In this document: one piece after another, positions 18,183 to 27,139 of the stretch
How the letters are laid out: each line of letters begins with the position of its first letter
Numbering within the stretch: position 1 is the first letter of the stretch
From: an uncultured Methanobacteriaceae archaeon
GTDB lineage: Archaea > Methanobacteriota > Methanobacteria > Methanobacteriales > Methanobacteriaceae
Reading direction: 5' to 3'
Length of the DNA: 64,000 nt
NCBI GenBank assembly: GCA_947259185.1
Contig: CAMYKT010000006.1
Location: 1-64,000 of the forward strand
The notes under the pieces: generated by a model
Databases searched by the model: none
Told to the model about the DNA's origin: nothing
Seen by the model: the letters and a program-made list of their open reading frames with translations, nothing else
Position numbers and translations under genes: made by a program

Positions 18183-19208
18183 CTATTCTTTTACCAGGAC
18201 AGAAATGACACGTGTTAAACTTTTATGCATTCTAATCTCATGCCGCTCCACTAATTTTAAGGGAGTGTCATTTAATAAGTCATTTAAGTCCACGTAGTGT
18301 GGAGTGGCTATACATATTCGGCCATCTTCCAGCATTTGATCACTTACAGATTCTAAAAACTCCCTGTAGATCTTCCCACTATCTTCACCAGCTGTAGAAG
18401 CAGATATACCATAAGGTGGATCTGTTACCACTGCTTTTACTTTCTCATCCAATTTTACATGTCTGGCATCAGATTTTAAAACCTTGAAATCTTTCATTCC
18501 ATAATATTTCAGATTTTTTTCAGTGCCCTGCACCATTTTCTCGTCAATATCTGTTCCAATAAGACGGGCCCCAATAATACCGGCCTCAATCAATATCCCC
18601 CCGGTTCCACAAAAAGGATCCATAAGTAAATCCCCGGGAATTATTTGGGATAAGTTCACCATGCACCGGGCCAATTTAGGACTCATGGATCCCGGGTAGA
18701 AAAATGGTCTTTTATGAGGTTTAAGATCAAAAAAGTGTTTTTTATCAATTTTTACTTTCCTGACTCCAATAAGGGCTAAGGAATTAGTTATAAGGACCCT
18801 GATAAAGGTGGAAGGTTTTTCAAGTTTTACCTTACTTTTATCCCCCACCATCTTCTTTACAATATTTCCCAGTTCTTTTTCCATTTCCTGACCATCAATA
18901 TCTTCGGTACATCCTATTTGTTTAACCCTGATTGCAAAATCAGGCCCCAGGATATCCTCCCATCTGATTTTAGAAAAGGCCTCTGGAATTTTATGCGGAT
19001 CAGATTCGGTAATAAAATGGGAAATCTCGTGAGCATATCCCATTCTTTTACCCAGCAGGGTAGTAATATCTTCAGGAGTTTTAAGTTTGATAATTCCCTG
19101 TTCAACTATTTCCAGATAATAATTAATTTTTTCAGCATTAAGAACTGCCTCCAGCTCAGCCAGGGGTAAGGTCTCATTTTCACGGGATAATATTAAAAAA
19201 AGTTCCAT
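18183..19208 (-). CDS. THUMP-domain tRNA (guanine10-N2)-methyltransferase
   Basis: 341 residues. An N-terminal THUMP domain (about 50-155) for tRNA binding precedes a Rossmann SAM-methyltransferase. The SAM motif DPFCGTGGILIEAG and the catalytic DPPYG (N2-guanine type) are present. Archaeal members form m2G and m2,2G at position 10 of tRNA (Trm-G10/aTrm11). Length matches. The first 16 bases overlap the end of the geranylgeranyl reductase gene upstream, so the two are in one transcript. It is also upstream of the cimA-like gene but separated by 166 bp of AT-rich DNA. Confidence 0.93.
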   Translation of the reverse strand: MELFLILSRENETLPLAELEAVLNAEKINYYLEIVEQGIIKLKTPEDITTLLGKRMGYAHEISHFITESDPHKIPEAFSKIRWEDILGPDFAIRVKQIGCTEDIDGQEMEKELGNIVKKMVGDKSKVKLEKPSTFIRVLITNSLALIGVRKVKIDKKHFFDLKPHKRPFFYPGSMSPKLARCMVNLSQIIPGDLLMDPFCGTGGILIEAGIIGARLIGTDIDEKMVQGTEKNLKYYGMKDFKVLKSDARHVKLDEKVKAVVTDPPYGISASTAGEDSGKIYREFLESVSDQMLEDGRICIATPHYVDLNDLLNDTPLKLVERHEIRMHKSLTRVISVLVKE

Positions 19209-20377
19209 AACCGGGACATCCTCCTATATAAGAGCTGAGGGAGTACAGAAAATAATATCCCTCTTTTTATCATTTCTTTTACCAGAACGGATTGAGAATC
19301 CATATCACCATAAGAGGATATCAAATCTTCAGCACCTTTTTCTTTTAACTTCAGGAACATGTTATCTAACTCCTGATTTTTAAGTGCTTGAAACGTTTTT
19401 TGCACATGTAACTGGTTTTTAAGCTCTTTTAAGAATTTGTTCTTATAGCTGGTTTCATAATCCTTTAATAATTCAGGATCATCATTTTCAAGGGATTTTG
19501 TGGCAGCTTCTGCCGCAAATTTAGCACATTCAAATCCAATTAATAGGCCTCCGCCAGTGGTTGGTTTAACCTGAGATGCAGCATCCCCTAAAATAATGGC
19601 CCGGTTTTCAACAATTTTTTTATTCAAATCAAATAAGGGTATTTTTCCATGATACTTACTTATGACTTTAGCTCCCTGGAATTTATCATTAGAATTAATG
19701 AAATTATTTAATATGTGATTTAGTTTTTTATAATCATGGTGCCCGAAAAGTCCTAGGCGGGACATAGAGGTTGATAAGGGAATGGACCATATAAATCCAG
19801 GGGAAATTTGTTCATCCACATAAACATCCACAAAATCTGTTTCCAGGGTATTATTTTTCATTTGAATAAGAAACTGGGCCGCATCCACAGAATTATGGGA
19901 TTTATTCATGGAAGAGGAAACTACCGAAGAATGGCCTCCACATCCTGCAACTATTTTTGATTGGAGTACCTTCTGTCCCTTATTAGCCATTTTAACTTTG
20001 GAAGAAGATGTATCCACATTTGAAACTTTATGCTGGAGTAGAATCTCAGCCCCGGCATCCTGGGCTTTTTGGGAAAGATATTTATCATACTCTACCCGAT
20101 CAATTACATAAGCCTGTGTTTTTTCTTTAGAAACCGTTATCACATGATCAGAAGGAGAGTGGAGGTAAGCCCCCCGCACCTTATTAATTATGAATTCATC
20201 AGGTAGGTCATTTATTTTTCTAATTTTTTCACTTAATAGTCCGGCACATTGCAGGGGAACCCCTATCCTTTTTTTCTTTTCCAGGACCCCCACCTTATAC
20301 CCCTCTTCTGCCATGCGGCCCGCGAAGGTAGATCCTACCGGCCCTGCCCCAATTACCAATACATCATAATCTACCAT
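19193..20377 (-). CDS. Geranylgeranyl reductase family FAD protein
   Basis: 394 residues from the chosen start. The family reduces the double bonds of archaeal isoprenoid lipid chains. The FAD-binding GxGxxG motif (VIGAGPVGSTFAGR) opens the protein, followed by LQCAGLLS and, later, ILGDAASQVKPTTGGGLLIG, the second FAD motif of the family. An in-frame ATG lies eight codons upstream (20401), but the ATG at 20377 has an AGGAGAT SD seven bases before it and starts the Rossmann strand correctly. The C-terminus ends in a hydrophobic-basic helix. Overlaps the tRNA methyltransferase gene by 16 bp. Confidence 0.92.
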   Translation of the reverse strand: MVDYDVLVIGAGPVGSTFAGRMAEEGYKVGVLEKKKRIGVPLQCAGLLSEKIRKINDLPDEFIINKVRGAYLHSPSDHVITVSKEKTQAYVIDRVEYDKYLSQKAQDAGAEILLQHKVSNVDTSSSKVKMANKGQKVLQSKIVAGCGGHSSVVSSSMNKSHNSVDAAQFLIQMKNNTLETDFVDVYVDEQISPGFIWSIPLSTSMSRLGLFGHHDYKKLNHILNNFINSNDKFQGAKVISKYHGKIPLFDLNKKIVENRAIILGDAASQVKPTTGGGLLIGFECAKFAAEAATKSLENDDPELLKDYETSYKNKFLKELKNQLHVQKTFQALKNQELDNMFLKLKEKGAEDLISSYGDMDSQSVLVKEMIKRGILFSVLPQLLYRRMSRLWNFF

Positions 20378-20532
20378 ATTATCTCCTGATATATGATTCA
20401 AATTAAAAATTATAGTCTAATTACCAAGATACAAAAACTTTCTAAATAAGTTAAAAATTATATATCCAAAAAGAGTTGCATTTATCAAATTTAAATAGTC
20501 TTAGAATCTATTAACCTCTATCCTATAAAAAA

Positions 20533-21195
20533 TTATCTTTTAAATTTCCGGGCATGGTTTTCCATTATAAGTTTTTTGCTCCGACGAGGGGTATCCCGAG
20601 TATCAATCTCTCCATTTGTCTCCCCTTCCATCTCTTTTTGGATTTCTCTAGCCATTTGAGTATAAGATAAATTTTGATCTATCATCCGATTAATTTTTTC
20701 TTCTAAATGGTAAGGTTGAGGGATATTCTCCAGTATGATACTGGTATTTTCATGACCACTGAATATTTCAATATCTCCTGAAGCAAAAATCCTCTCCAGT
20801 AAATTTTGATAAATTACCACATCCTGGACTTTGTTGTAACGGATATATGATCTCTTTTTATTTAGCATGCCTTTTTGAACTATTATTCTCTGATTGGTTA
20901 GTAAATATTCTGTGAATTTCCAGGATATTAAGTCCCAAACCGCCCAAAATATTAAAACTAAAATTAAAAGTAGAATAGCAATACTAACTCCCTGCACCAG
21001 GGGGATCTGTACAAATTCAATCAGATAACTCTGGATAGTAACTGTAAAGGAAATGATGGAGTTGAAGGAATAAAAAAGTAGGCCTATGAAGAGTATTTTA
21101 ATAATAGCAGATTTGCTGTGAATGAAAATACGGGGCCTGGTTCTTAATATGACTTTTTCCCCATCTTGATATGAATTTCTATTTGTTCCGAACAT
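20533..21195 (-). CDS. PH domain-containing membrane protein (bPH2, YdbS/YdbT-like)
   Basis: 220 residues. An N-terminal stretch of about 25 residues (LRTRPRIFIHSKSAI) leads into two membrane segments (about 30-52 and 66-90). A bacterial-type PH domain follows (TEYLLTNQRIIVQKGMLNKKR...YNKVQDVVIYQNLLERIFASGDIEI), the usual arrangement of YdbS-like proteins. The last 50 residues are charged and probably cytosolic. Function unknown in archaea. Divergent from the UPF0280 gene. Confidence 0.85.
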   Translation of the reverse strand: MFGTNRNSYQDGEKVILRTRPRIFIHSKSAIIKILFIGLLFYSFNSIISFTVTIQSYLIEFVQIPLVQGVSIAILLLILVLIFWAVWDLISWKFTEYLLTNQRIIVQKGMLNKKRSYIRYNKVQDVVIYQNLLERIFASGDIEIFSGHENTSIILENIPQPYHLEEKINRMIDQNLSYTQMAREIQKEMEGETNGEIDTRDTPRRSKKLIMENHARKFKR

Positions 21196-21296
21196 TTTAT
21201 CACCAATACTATCATTATCACCTTAAATATTTTTTATGGATATTCCTCAGGATGAGAGGTTAATTTATTTTAAAAGAAGACCCTAAAATATGTCTG

Positions 21297-22031
21297 ATGT
21301 TTTATAAAAAAATTGAAATTGGCCAAACCCACATAAATTTCAGTTCCGACCTGGAAAACATAGATATTTCCAGTTTCATAATAAATGAGCGCCTGAAATT
21401 GATTAATTATATTAAAAAAAATCCTGATTTTAAAAACTCACTGGAACCAATTCCCCGGGATGATAGTTTAAAAAAGGCCCCATTAATTGTTAAAATGATG
21501 GATAGGGCCAGTAGAAAAGGGGAAATAGGGCCTATGGCCGCGGTGGCAGGAACCATAGCAGAATTATCCTTAAGTTGGTTATTGAAAAAAGGTTCTAAAT
21601 ACAGCATAATAGATAATGGAGGAGATATTGCCCTTAAAACTAATAAAAAAATAGTTTCTGGACTTTATGCAGGTAATTCATCCCTTTCAGGTAAAATCGG
21701 GTTTGAAATTAAGGCCGGTAGAGCTCAAGGCATCTGCACTTCATCTGGAACAGTAGGCCATTCCATAAGCTTTGGGAGGTCAGATTCAGTTACTGTATTT
21801 GCACGACAAGCTAGTGTTGCTGATGCACTTGCTACCAGCATTGCTAATGATGCAAACGGTGAATTGGACCATGATGCAGTACAAAATAGTCTGGAAAGGG
21901 CTGATGAATTTAAAGAATACCTGCAGGGAGTGCTGGTTATAGTGGGGGAATCTGCCGGAACTCTGGGAAAAATCCCAACTCTGGTTCAGACTGATAAAAA
22001 AAGAGTATTAGGTGATCTCTTTGAAATTTAA
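21297..22031 (+). CDS. UPF0280 family protein (ApbE-like fold)
   Basis: 244 residues, ATG at 21297; a nearer ATG (21290) is out of frame and stops after five codons. The sequence fits UPF0280, an archaeal and bacterial family related to the ApbE flavin transferase fold: PMAAVAGTIAEL, IIDNGGDIAL, GICTSSGTVGHSISFG and DALATSIAND. The biochemical role has not been established to my knowledge. It lies alone between the PH-domain gene and convergent pan; downstream 183 bp hold no gene. Confidence 0.88.
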   Translation: MFYKKIEIGQTHINFSSDLENIDISSFIINERLKLINYIKKNPDFKNSLEPIPRDDSLKKAPLIVKMMDRASRKGEIGPMAAVAGTIAELSLSWLLKKGSKYSIIDNGGDIALKTNKKIVSGLYAGNSSLSGKIGFEIKAGRAQGICTSSGTVGHSISFGRSDSVTVFARQASVADALATSIANDANGELDHDAVQNSLERADEFKEYLQGVLVIVGESAGTLGKIPTLVQTDKKRVLGDLFEI

Positions 22032-22214
22032 AAAATGATTAAAGCCAGCAAAATTAAAATAAAACTAATAAAAAAAATGTAAATATTATATCAAGAAAAT
22101 AAAAAATTTGCAATTTAAGAGTTAGCCTCAGATCGCCCATCATTCATCACTAATCAGAGCTCATAGGGTTCATCACTGGCCAACATATAAAAAAAAAGAA
22201 ATTAAAAAGCAGAT

Positions 22215-23447
22215 TTAACCAAACATTACTCCTGCTTCTTTTTTATACTCTTCTTCCGCTTCAACACCCATTATTTTATCAACGGCGTCTATAAAGTCAT
22301 TCATAGTAACTTCTTCTCTTTCATCCCTAATGGCAAACATACCTGCCTCTGTACCAATGGCTTTAAGATCCGCACCAGAGGCACCTTCAGTTAGACTGGA
22401 TAGAAGTTCAATATCAACTTCTTCAGCTAAGGCCATGTTTTTGGTGTGTATTCTTAAAATTTCTTTTCGTGATATATCATTAGGTATGGGAACCTCAATG
22501 AATCGGTCAAAACGGCCTGGTCTTAAAAGAGCAGGATCCAGAATATCAGGCCTGTTGGTTGCAGCCACTATTCCCACATCTCCTCGTGCTTCAAAACCAT
22601 CCAATTCAGCCAGTAATTGCATTAAAGTTCTTTGTACTTCCCTATCACCACTGGTGGAGCTTTTTAATCTCTTGGCGGCCACCGCGTCAATTTCATCAAT
22701 GAATATTATACTGGGTGATTTTTCCTTAGCCAGTTCAAATACACCTCTAACCAGTCGGGCTCCTTCTCCAATATATTTCCTTACAAATTCAGAAGCCACG
22801 ATTTTAATAAAGGTAGCATTGGTCTCATGAGCTACGGCTTTTGCCAGTAAAGTCTTACCAGTACCTGGAGGGCCGTATAAAAGAACACCTTTAGGTGGTT
22901 CAATACCTATCTTTTTAAAGAGCTCTGGTTTTTTCAGTGGTAATTCCACTGTTTCTTTAACTTCCACTACCTGTTCTGCTAAACCACCAATTTGTTCATA
23001 AGAAACATCTGGTTTTTCTTCAACTTCCATCCCTGTAACCACCGGATCCTTTTCAGATGGTAATACATCAACAATGCTGAATGACTGTTGATTCAGGGCC
23101 ACCCTTGCACCAGGTTCCAATAATTTTTCATCTAAGAATCTTGAATAGTTAATTACAAAATGAGGTCCGGTACTGCTTTTAACCGCAATACGGTGATCAT
23201 CTAAAACTTCAGTAATTGTAGCAATCACTAATGGAGGGGATCTAAATCGTTCCACTTCTCCCCTTAAGGATTTAACTTCCCTATCAAGTCGGATTTTTTC
23301 ATTTTCAATTAAAACTTTGTCTTTTTCAAGTTTTCTGACTTTCCACATCAGATTCCTTTTAGTTTTAGTGTTTTCTTCTTTAAGTAATCTTATTTCTTTT
23401 TTAAGGTCTTCAATTTTCTTCAAAATAGTTTGGGAGGAATTTTCCAT
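22215..23447 (-). CDS. pan: Proteasome-activating nucleotidase PAN
   Basis: 410 residues. PAN is the archaeal AAA ATPase that unfolds proteins and opens the 20S proteasome. It has an N-terminal coiled coil (about 1-70, Lys/Glu/Leu-rich), an OB domain (about 72-130), and an AAA module with Walker A GPPGTGKTLLAK, Walker B IIFIDEIDA and the second region of homology NRPDILDPALLRPGRFDR. The C-terminus ends in MFG; the gate-opening HbYX motif normally has Tyr at the penultimate place, here Phe, a conservative change. It stands alone on its strand with AT-rich flanks. Confidence 0.97.
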   Translation of the reverse strand: MENSSQTILKKIEDLKKEIRLLKEENTKTKRNLMWKVRKLEKDKVLIENEKIRLDREVKSLRGEVERFRSPPLVIATITEVLDDHRIAVKSSTGPHFVINYSRFLDEKLLEPGARVALNQQSFSIVDVLPSEKDPVVTGMEVEEKPDVSYEQIGGLAEQVVEVKETVELPLKKPELFKKIGIEPPKGVLLYGPPGTGKTLLAKAVAHETNATFIKIVASEFVRKYIGEGARLVRGVFELAKEKSPSIIFIDEIDAVAAKRLKSSTSGDREVQRTLMQLLAELDGFEARGDVGIVAATNRPDILDPALLRPGRFDRFIEVPIPNDISRKEILRIHTKNMALAEEVDIELLSSLTEGASGADLKAIGTEAGMFAIRDEREEVTMNDFIDAVDKIMGVEAEEEYKKEAGVMFG

Positions 23448-23740
23448 AGTTCGAGAACACTCCTATATAAATTTTAATGATACTATCTTTGTTTTATTAA
23501 TATTTAAAGATTGAGGTCAGAAATAAATTATATCTTTTTTAAGTAAAGGCTGAAAATAAAAAAGCCCTTATTAAATGATTTGTTGCATAATATAATTAAT
23601 ATCCTTTAAGAGAAGGAATATAAATATCATCCCATATTTAAGCCAAATAATTAAATAATTAAAAAACTTCAATTTAATTTAATAACTTGAATTAAAAATC
23701 CAATAAATGATATATAATTAAAAAAACAAAGGGATTTTAC

Positions 23741-24199
23741 ATGAGATGCGAGATTTGTGGGAAAAAGATTGTAGAGCAACCTATAAAAACTAAAATAGAT
23801 GGATCAGTTATGAATGTTTGTACTGACTGTTCTAAATTTGGTAAAATTCAAAGAGAACCACCAAAACCAAGTAGACCGCGCCCACGCCGAACGGCCCCTC
23901 CTAGAAGGGAAACCACCTATGATATTTTAGAAGACTATCAGACCATAATCAGAGAAGCCCGTGAGAAAAAAGGCTGGTCACGTGAAGATTTAGGTGAAAA
24001 AATCTATGAAAAAGTTTCGGTAATTAACCGGTTAGAAAGTGGAAAAATGGTTCCTGATATCAAATTGGCCAGGAAAATGGAAAAAATCCTTAAAATTACC
24101 CTTATAGAAAAAATAGAAGATGCCGGCGGTGAAGATTTTAAATCAGCTTCCATGAAAGGAGCAACTATTGGAGATATAGCCCGTATTAAAAAACATTAA
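23741..24199 (+). CDS. Multiprotein-bridging factor 1 (MBF1), zinc ribbon plus HTH
   Basis: 152 residues. The N-terminal zinc ribbon has MRCEICGKKI and CTDCS (two CxxC pairs, about residues 3-29). A basic, Pro/Arg-rich linker (residues 45-62) precedes an XRE/Cro-type helix-turn-helix (about 70-125: REKKGWSREDLGEKIYEKV and INRLESGKMVPDIKLARKMEKIL). This layout is that of archaeal MBF1 homologues. In eukaryotes MBF1 is a coactivator; archaeal MBF1 binds ribosomes in some studies. Divergent from pan; the 293-bp gap between them is AT-rich. Confidence 0.93.
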   Translation: MRCEICGKKIVEQPIKTKIDGSVMNVCTDCSKFGKIQREPPKPSRPRPRRTAPPRRETTYDILEDYQTIIREAREKKGWSREDLGEKIYEKVSVINRLESGKMVPDIKLARKMEKILKITLIEKIEDAGGEDFKSASMKGATIGDIARIKKH

Positions 24200-24248
24200 A
24201 AACCCTATACTTAATTTTTTAAATAATTTATTATGAAGTATCAGGATT

Positions 24249-24271
24249 TATGCCTTATTTATAAAGGCATA
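24249..24271. terminator. Hairpin downstream of MBF1
   Basis: Perfect 8-bp inverted repeat TATGCCTT/AAGGCATA with a 7-base loop, 50 bp after the MBF1 stop. There is no T-run directly after it, so it may be an RNA-processing or 3'-end stability element rather than a terminator. Confidence 0.35.
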
Positions 24272-24501
24272 CATTTCATTTGAAATATAGAGCCTTATCT
24301 ATTAAATATCCCTTAAAAACAAAGCAAAGAATAAATTTATTCCCTTAGTCAAAGTTTATAGGATTTTTGAGGTTGAAGGATATATTCTGACTTAAAACAT
24401 TGCTTTAATATTGATTATTAACTTATGAAATTTAAAATTATTAAATTAAAATATTATAAAATTTCCTTAAAAAATGCCCCTGGCTTTTTTAGAAATTTGA
24501 G

Positions 24502-25907
24502 GTGGGGATTAAAATAAAAAAACTTAAATTTAAATTATCAATTTTTGCAGGAAGATCCATATCATTTATACTTAAAATCTTTTTAAAAAGTAGTGCTGGT
24601 GCCTTACCAGGTAAAGTAGCCATGTCTATCTATCCAGATATATTAAAAGAAGTTGACCAGCGTTGTAATAAAACTGTGCTTATAACTGGAACCAATGGCA
24701 AAACCACCACCAACAACCTTTTAGTCCATATAGTTAAAGGGAAATATCCCCTGATTTTATCCAATTTACGAGGGGCTAACATGCCTCAGGGGTTAGTAAG
24801 TGCTTTTATAAATGATTTAGAAGATGGTTATGATTGGGGAATTTTTGAAGTAGATGAAGGTTCATTTAAAAGAGTGGTAAGAGACCTGAAACCCGATTAC
24901 GTGGTTATCACCAATTTCTTCCGGGATCAATTAGATCGTTATGGCGAAATAGAGAAGGCCTTCCAGGATATTTATGAATCTCTGGATCCGCTGGATACCA
25001 CCCTGATACTTAATGCAGATGATCCCCTTGTTTCCAACTTTAAAAAATTAGGTAAGAAAAATATCTTTTATGGGGTCTTAGAAAACCAGTTTTGCGATAG
25101 CAATCAAAATGTGGTTGAAACCAATTTCTGCCCGGGATGCAATGAACATTTAGATTATTCTTATTTTAATTATGGGCAGTTAGGCGGATATAGTTGTGCC
25201 CATTGTGGCTTTGAAAATCCAGAAAGAAAATATGAAATCACGGATATACAATATCAGGGAGAAAATTACAGATTTGTTTTAAATGCAGACCAAAATTTGA
25301 AAGATTTTGAATTCAAATATGGTGGTATTTACACTGCTGTGCATCTACTTCCGCGGCTCTGGAAATGGGCATTGATCTGGATACGGTTACCCAACGAATT
25401 GAGAGTTTTGAATATAAGTTGGGAAGGATGGAAAATTTTGTAATTAATGAAAAAAATGTTAAAGTGGTGCTGGTAAAAAACCCTATTAGTTTAGGAGAAG
25501 TATTGAAGATTTTGGCCATGGATGATTCTAAAAAAAGTTTGTTAATGATCTTAAATGATAATCCCGCCGATGGTGCTGATGTTTCCTGGATATGGGATGC
25601 AGAAATAGAAAATGTGGTCCAGGCTAAAAATCTAAAAAATATACATTTTGCAGGTCGAAGACCCCATGATATGGCATTAAGATTCAAGTATGCCGGGATA
25701 TCCACAGAAAACTTCCATATACATGAAAATATAGACCTGGCACTGGATAAAATCATTTATGAAGATGTGGAAACCATTTACATATTACCTACTTACACCG
25801 CCTTATTCCATTTAAGAGAACTTCTAAATGCCCGGATTGAAGGTAAAGGTAGGACTATATCCTATTTTAGAGAGTTTCTAAAGAATTTAAAATTACCAAA
25901 ATCTTAA
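24502..25907 (+). CDS. MurT-like Mur ligase family protein, frame broken once
   Basis: Two overlapping frames make one gene: 24502-25340 (GTG start after TTGAGGTG) and 25341-25907. P-loop TGTNGKTTTNN (about residue 60), MurT-type zinc ribbon with CPGC and CAHC pairs (about 210-235), and the DUF1727 C-terminal domain. The conserved GIYTA(V)...SAALEMGIDL stretch is split between frames, so one base is missing near 25339-25341 or the gene is really broken. In bacteria MurT with GatD amidates the glutamate of lipid II; in Methanobacteriales such a pair is tied to pseudomurein. The GatD partner follows 22 bp downstream. Full length would be about 468 residues, a normal size. Confidence 0.85.
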
Positions 25908-25929
25908 ATAAAAATATTGAGAGGATAAT

Positions 25930-26652
25930 ATGGAGATTAATATATTTCAAATGTACCCCGACCTTTTAAATCTATATGGAGATTTAGGTAATGTCACCTG
26001 TATTAAAAGGAGATGTGAATGGTTAGGTATCCAACCTAATATAGTGAATTTCAGTATAAACCAGGAAGTATCCCTCCAGGGCGGAGATATTTTCTTCATA
26101 GGAGGGGGATCTGACCGGGGGCAGAGTTTGATTTATTCCCACCTCCTGAAATATAAAAAGGAGTTAGAAGAATTAATAGAGGACGAAAAAGTGTTTCTGG
26201 CCATATGTGGCGGATATCAGCTTTTAGGAAATAAGTATATTGATGCTGAAGGAAATAAAATGCCTGGTCTGGAAATATTTGATTATGAAACTAAAAGTGA
26301 AGAAGGACGTTTAATTGGCAATATAATCACAAAAAATACCCTGGGATTAAAGCCCGATACTCTGGTCGGATTTGAAAACCACGGAGGCCGGACTTATCAT
26401 GACCTGCAACCTCTGGGAAAAGTCATATCAGGACATGGAAACAATGGAAAAGATGAAAAGGAGGGGATGGTATATAAAAACTGTATTGGAACCTACTTAC
26501 ACGGGCCAGTGCTACCTAAAAATCCCCACCTGGCAGATTACCTGATATTAAAAGCACTGGAAAAAAAGTATGAAATAACGGCATTAGATGAACTTGATGA
26601 TAGAATCGAATATTTGGCCCATGAAAGGGTTATAGATCTATATTCACCTTAA
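25930..26652 (+). CDS. GatD-like type 1 glutamine amidotransferase
   Basis: 240 residues. Class I glutaminase of the CobB/CobQ-like kind: nucleophile Cys in FLAICGGYQLLG (about residue 95) and the His block YLHGPVLPKNP near residue 195. It would supply ammonia to the MurT-like partner encoded 22 bp upstream, amidating a carboxyl group of a cell-wall peptide precursor. The SD GAGAGGATA precedes the ATG at 25930. It converges with the DUF356 gene, with a tandem repeat between the two. Confidence 0.9.
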   Translation: MEINIFQMYPDLLNLYGDLGNVTCIKRRCEWLGIQPNIVNFSINQEVSLQGGDIFFIGGGSDRGQSLIYSHLLKYKKELEELIEDEKVFLAICGGYQLLGNKYIDAEGNKMPGLEIFDYETKSEEGRLIGNIITKNTLGLKPDTLVGFENHGGRTYHDLQPLGKVISGHGNNGKDEKEGMVYKNCIGTYLHGPVLPKNPHLADYLILKALEKKYEITALDELDDRIEYLAHERVIDLYSP

Positions 26653-26719
26653 GATGGTTCCGGCGGATGTTTGATAGGTAAATAAATTAGTCAATGAAAA
26701 AAAAGATTTTTTTAATTTT

Positions 26720-26825
26720 AATTCTTTTTATGAGAATAATATCCTTTAAAATCAGACACATTCTCCATCTTCAATTCTTTTTATGAGAATAATATCCTTT
26801 AAAATCAGGCGCATTCTGCATCTTT
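26720..26825. repeat. Tandem duplication of a gene tail, two 53-bp copies
   Basis: Copy one spans 26720-26772 and copy two 26773-26825; they differ at about 4 of 53 positions. Copy two is the coding end of the DUF356 gene. Copy one, just after its stop, encodes the same last residues (DFKGYYSHKKN) and then a TAA in a shifted frame, since 53 is not a multiple of three. The present TGA stop arose at the junction. Confidence 0.85.
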
Positions 26826-27124
26826 AATTTTAAAGCCTCATATTCTTCATATTCCTCACTTACCACTACTACATGAGCCGGAGGGTGGATACTTTTTATT
26901 TTCATTATACTTAAAGTAGCATCCTGTTCCAGCTTGACCATTACTGCCACCTGAGAACGGTTCCTCAACCTGGTTTTTAATATGCTTTCCACCATTTTAT
27001 CAGCATAATTATTATCCAGTATTTTAGGTTTCCCCTGGACTTTCAGTCCAGCATGGCGTTCAATATCTGCCAGTGCATTTAACAATTTTTTATTACTATC
27101 TGCCCGTATTATAATTAAAGAAAT
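26771..27124 (-). CDS. DUF356 family protein, probable AUU start
   Basis: 117 residues if begun at ATT 27124. DUF356 is a small family restricted to methanogens; function unknown. The first possible TTG (27085) would cut into the conserved start: upstream codons read SLIIIRADSNKKLLNALADI, clearly part of the domain. Between the stop of this frame (27142-27140, TAA, also the stop of the gene upstream) and that TTG there is no ATG, GTG or TTG. GGGGGT at 27132-27137 is placed 7 bases before ATT, giving MSLIIIRAD. A base error turning ATG into ATT is the alternative. The gene tail is duplicated in tandem. Confidence 0.82.
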   Translation of the reverse strand: MSLIIIRADSNKKLLNALADIERHAGLKVQGKPKILDNNYADKMVESILKTRLRNRSQVAVMVKLEQDATLSIMKIKSIHPPAHVVVVSEEYEEYEALKLKMQNAPDFKGYYSHKKN

Positions 27125-27139
27125 TTTAAAAACCCCCTG

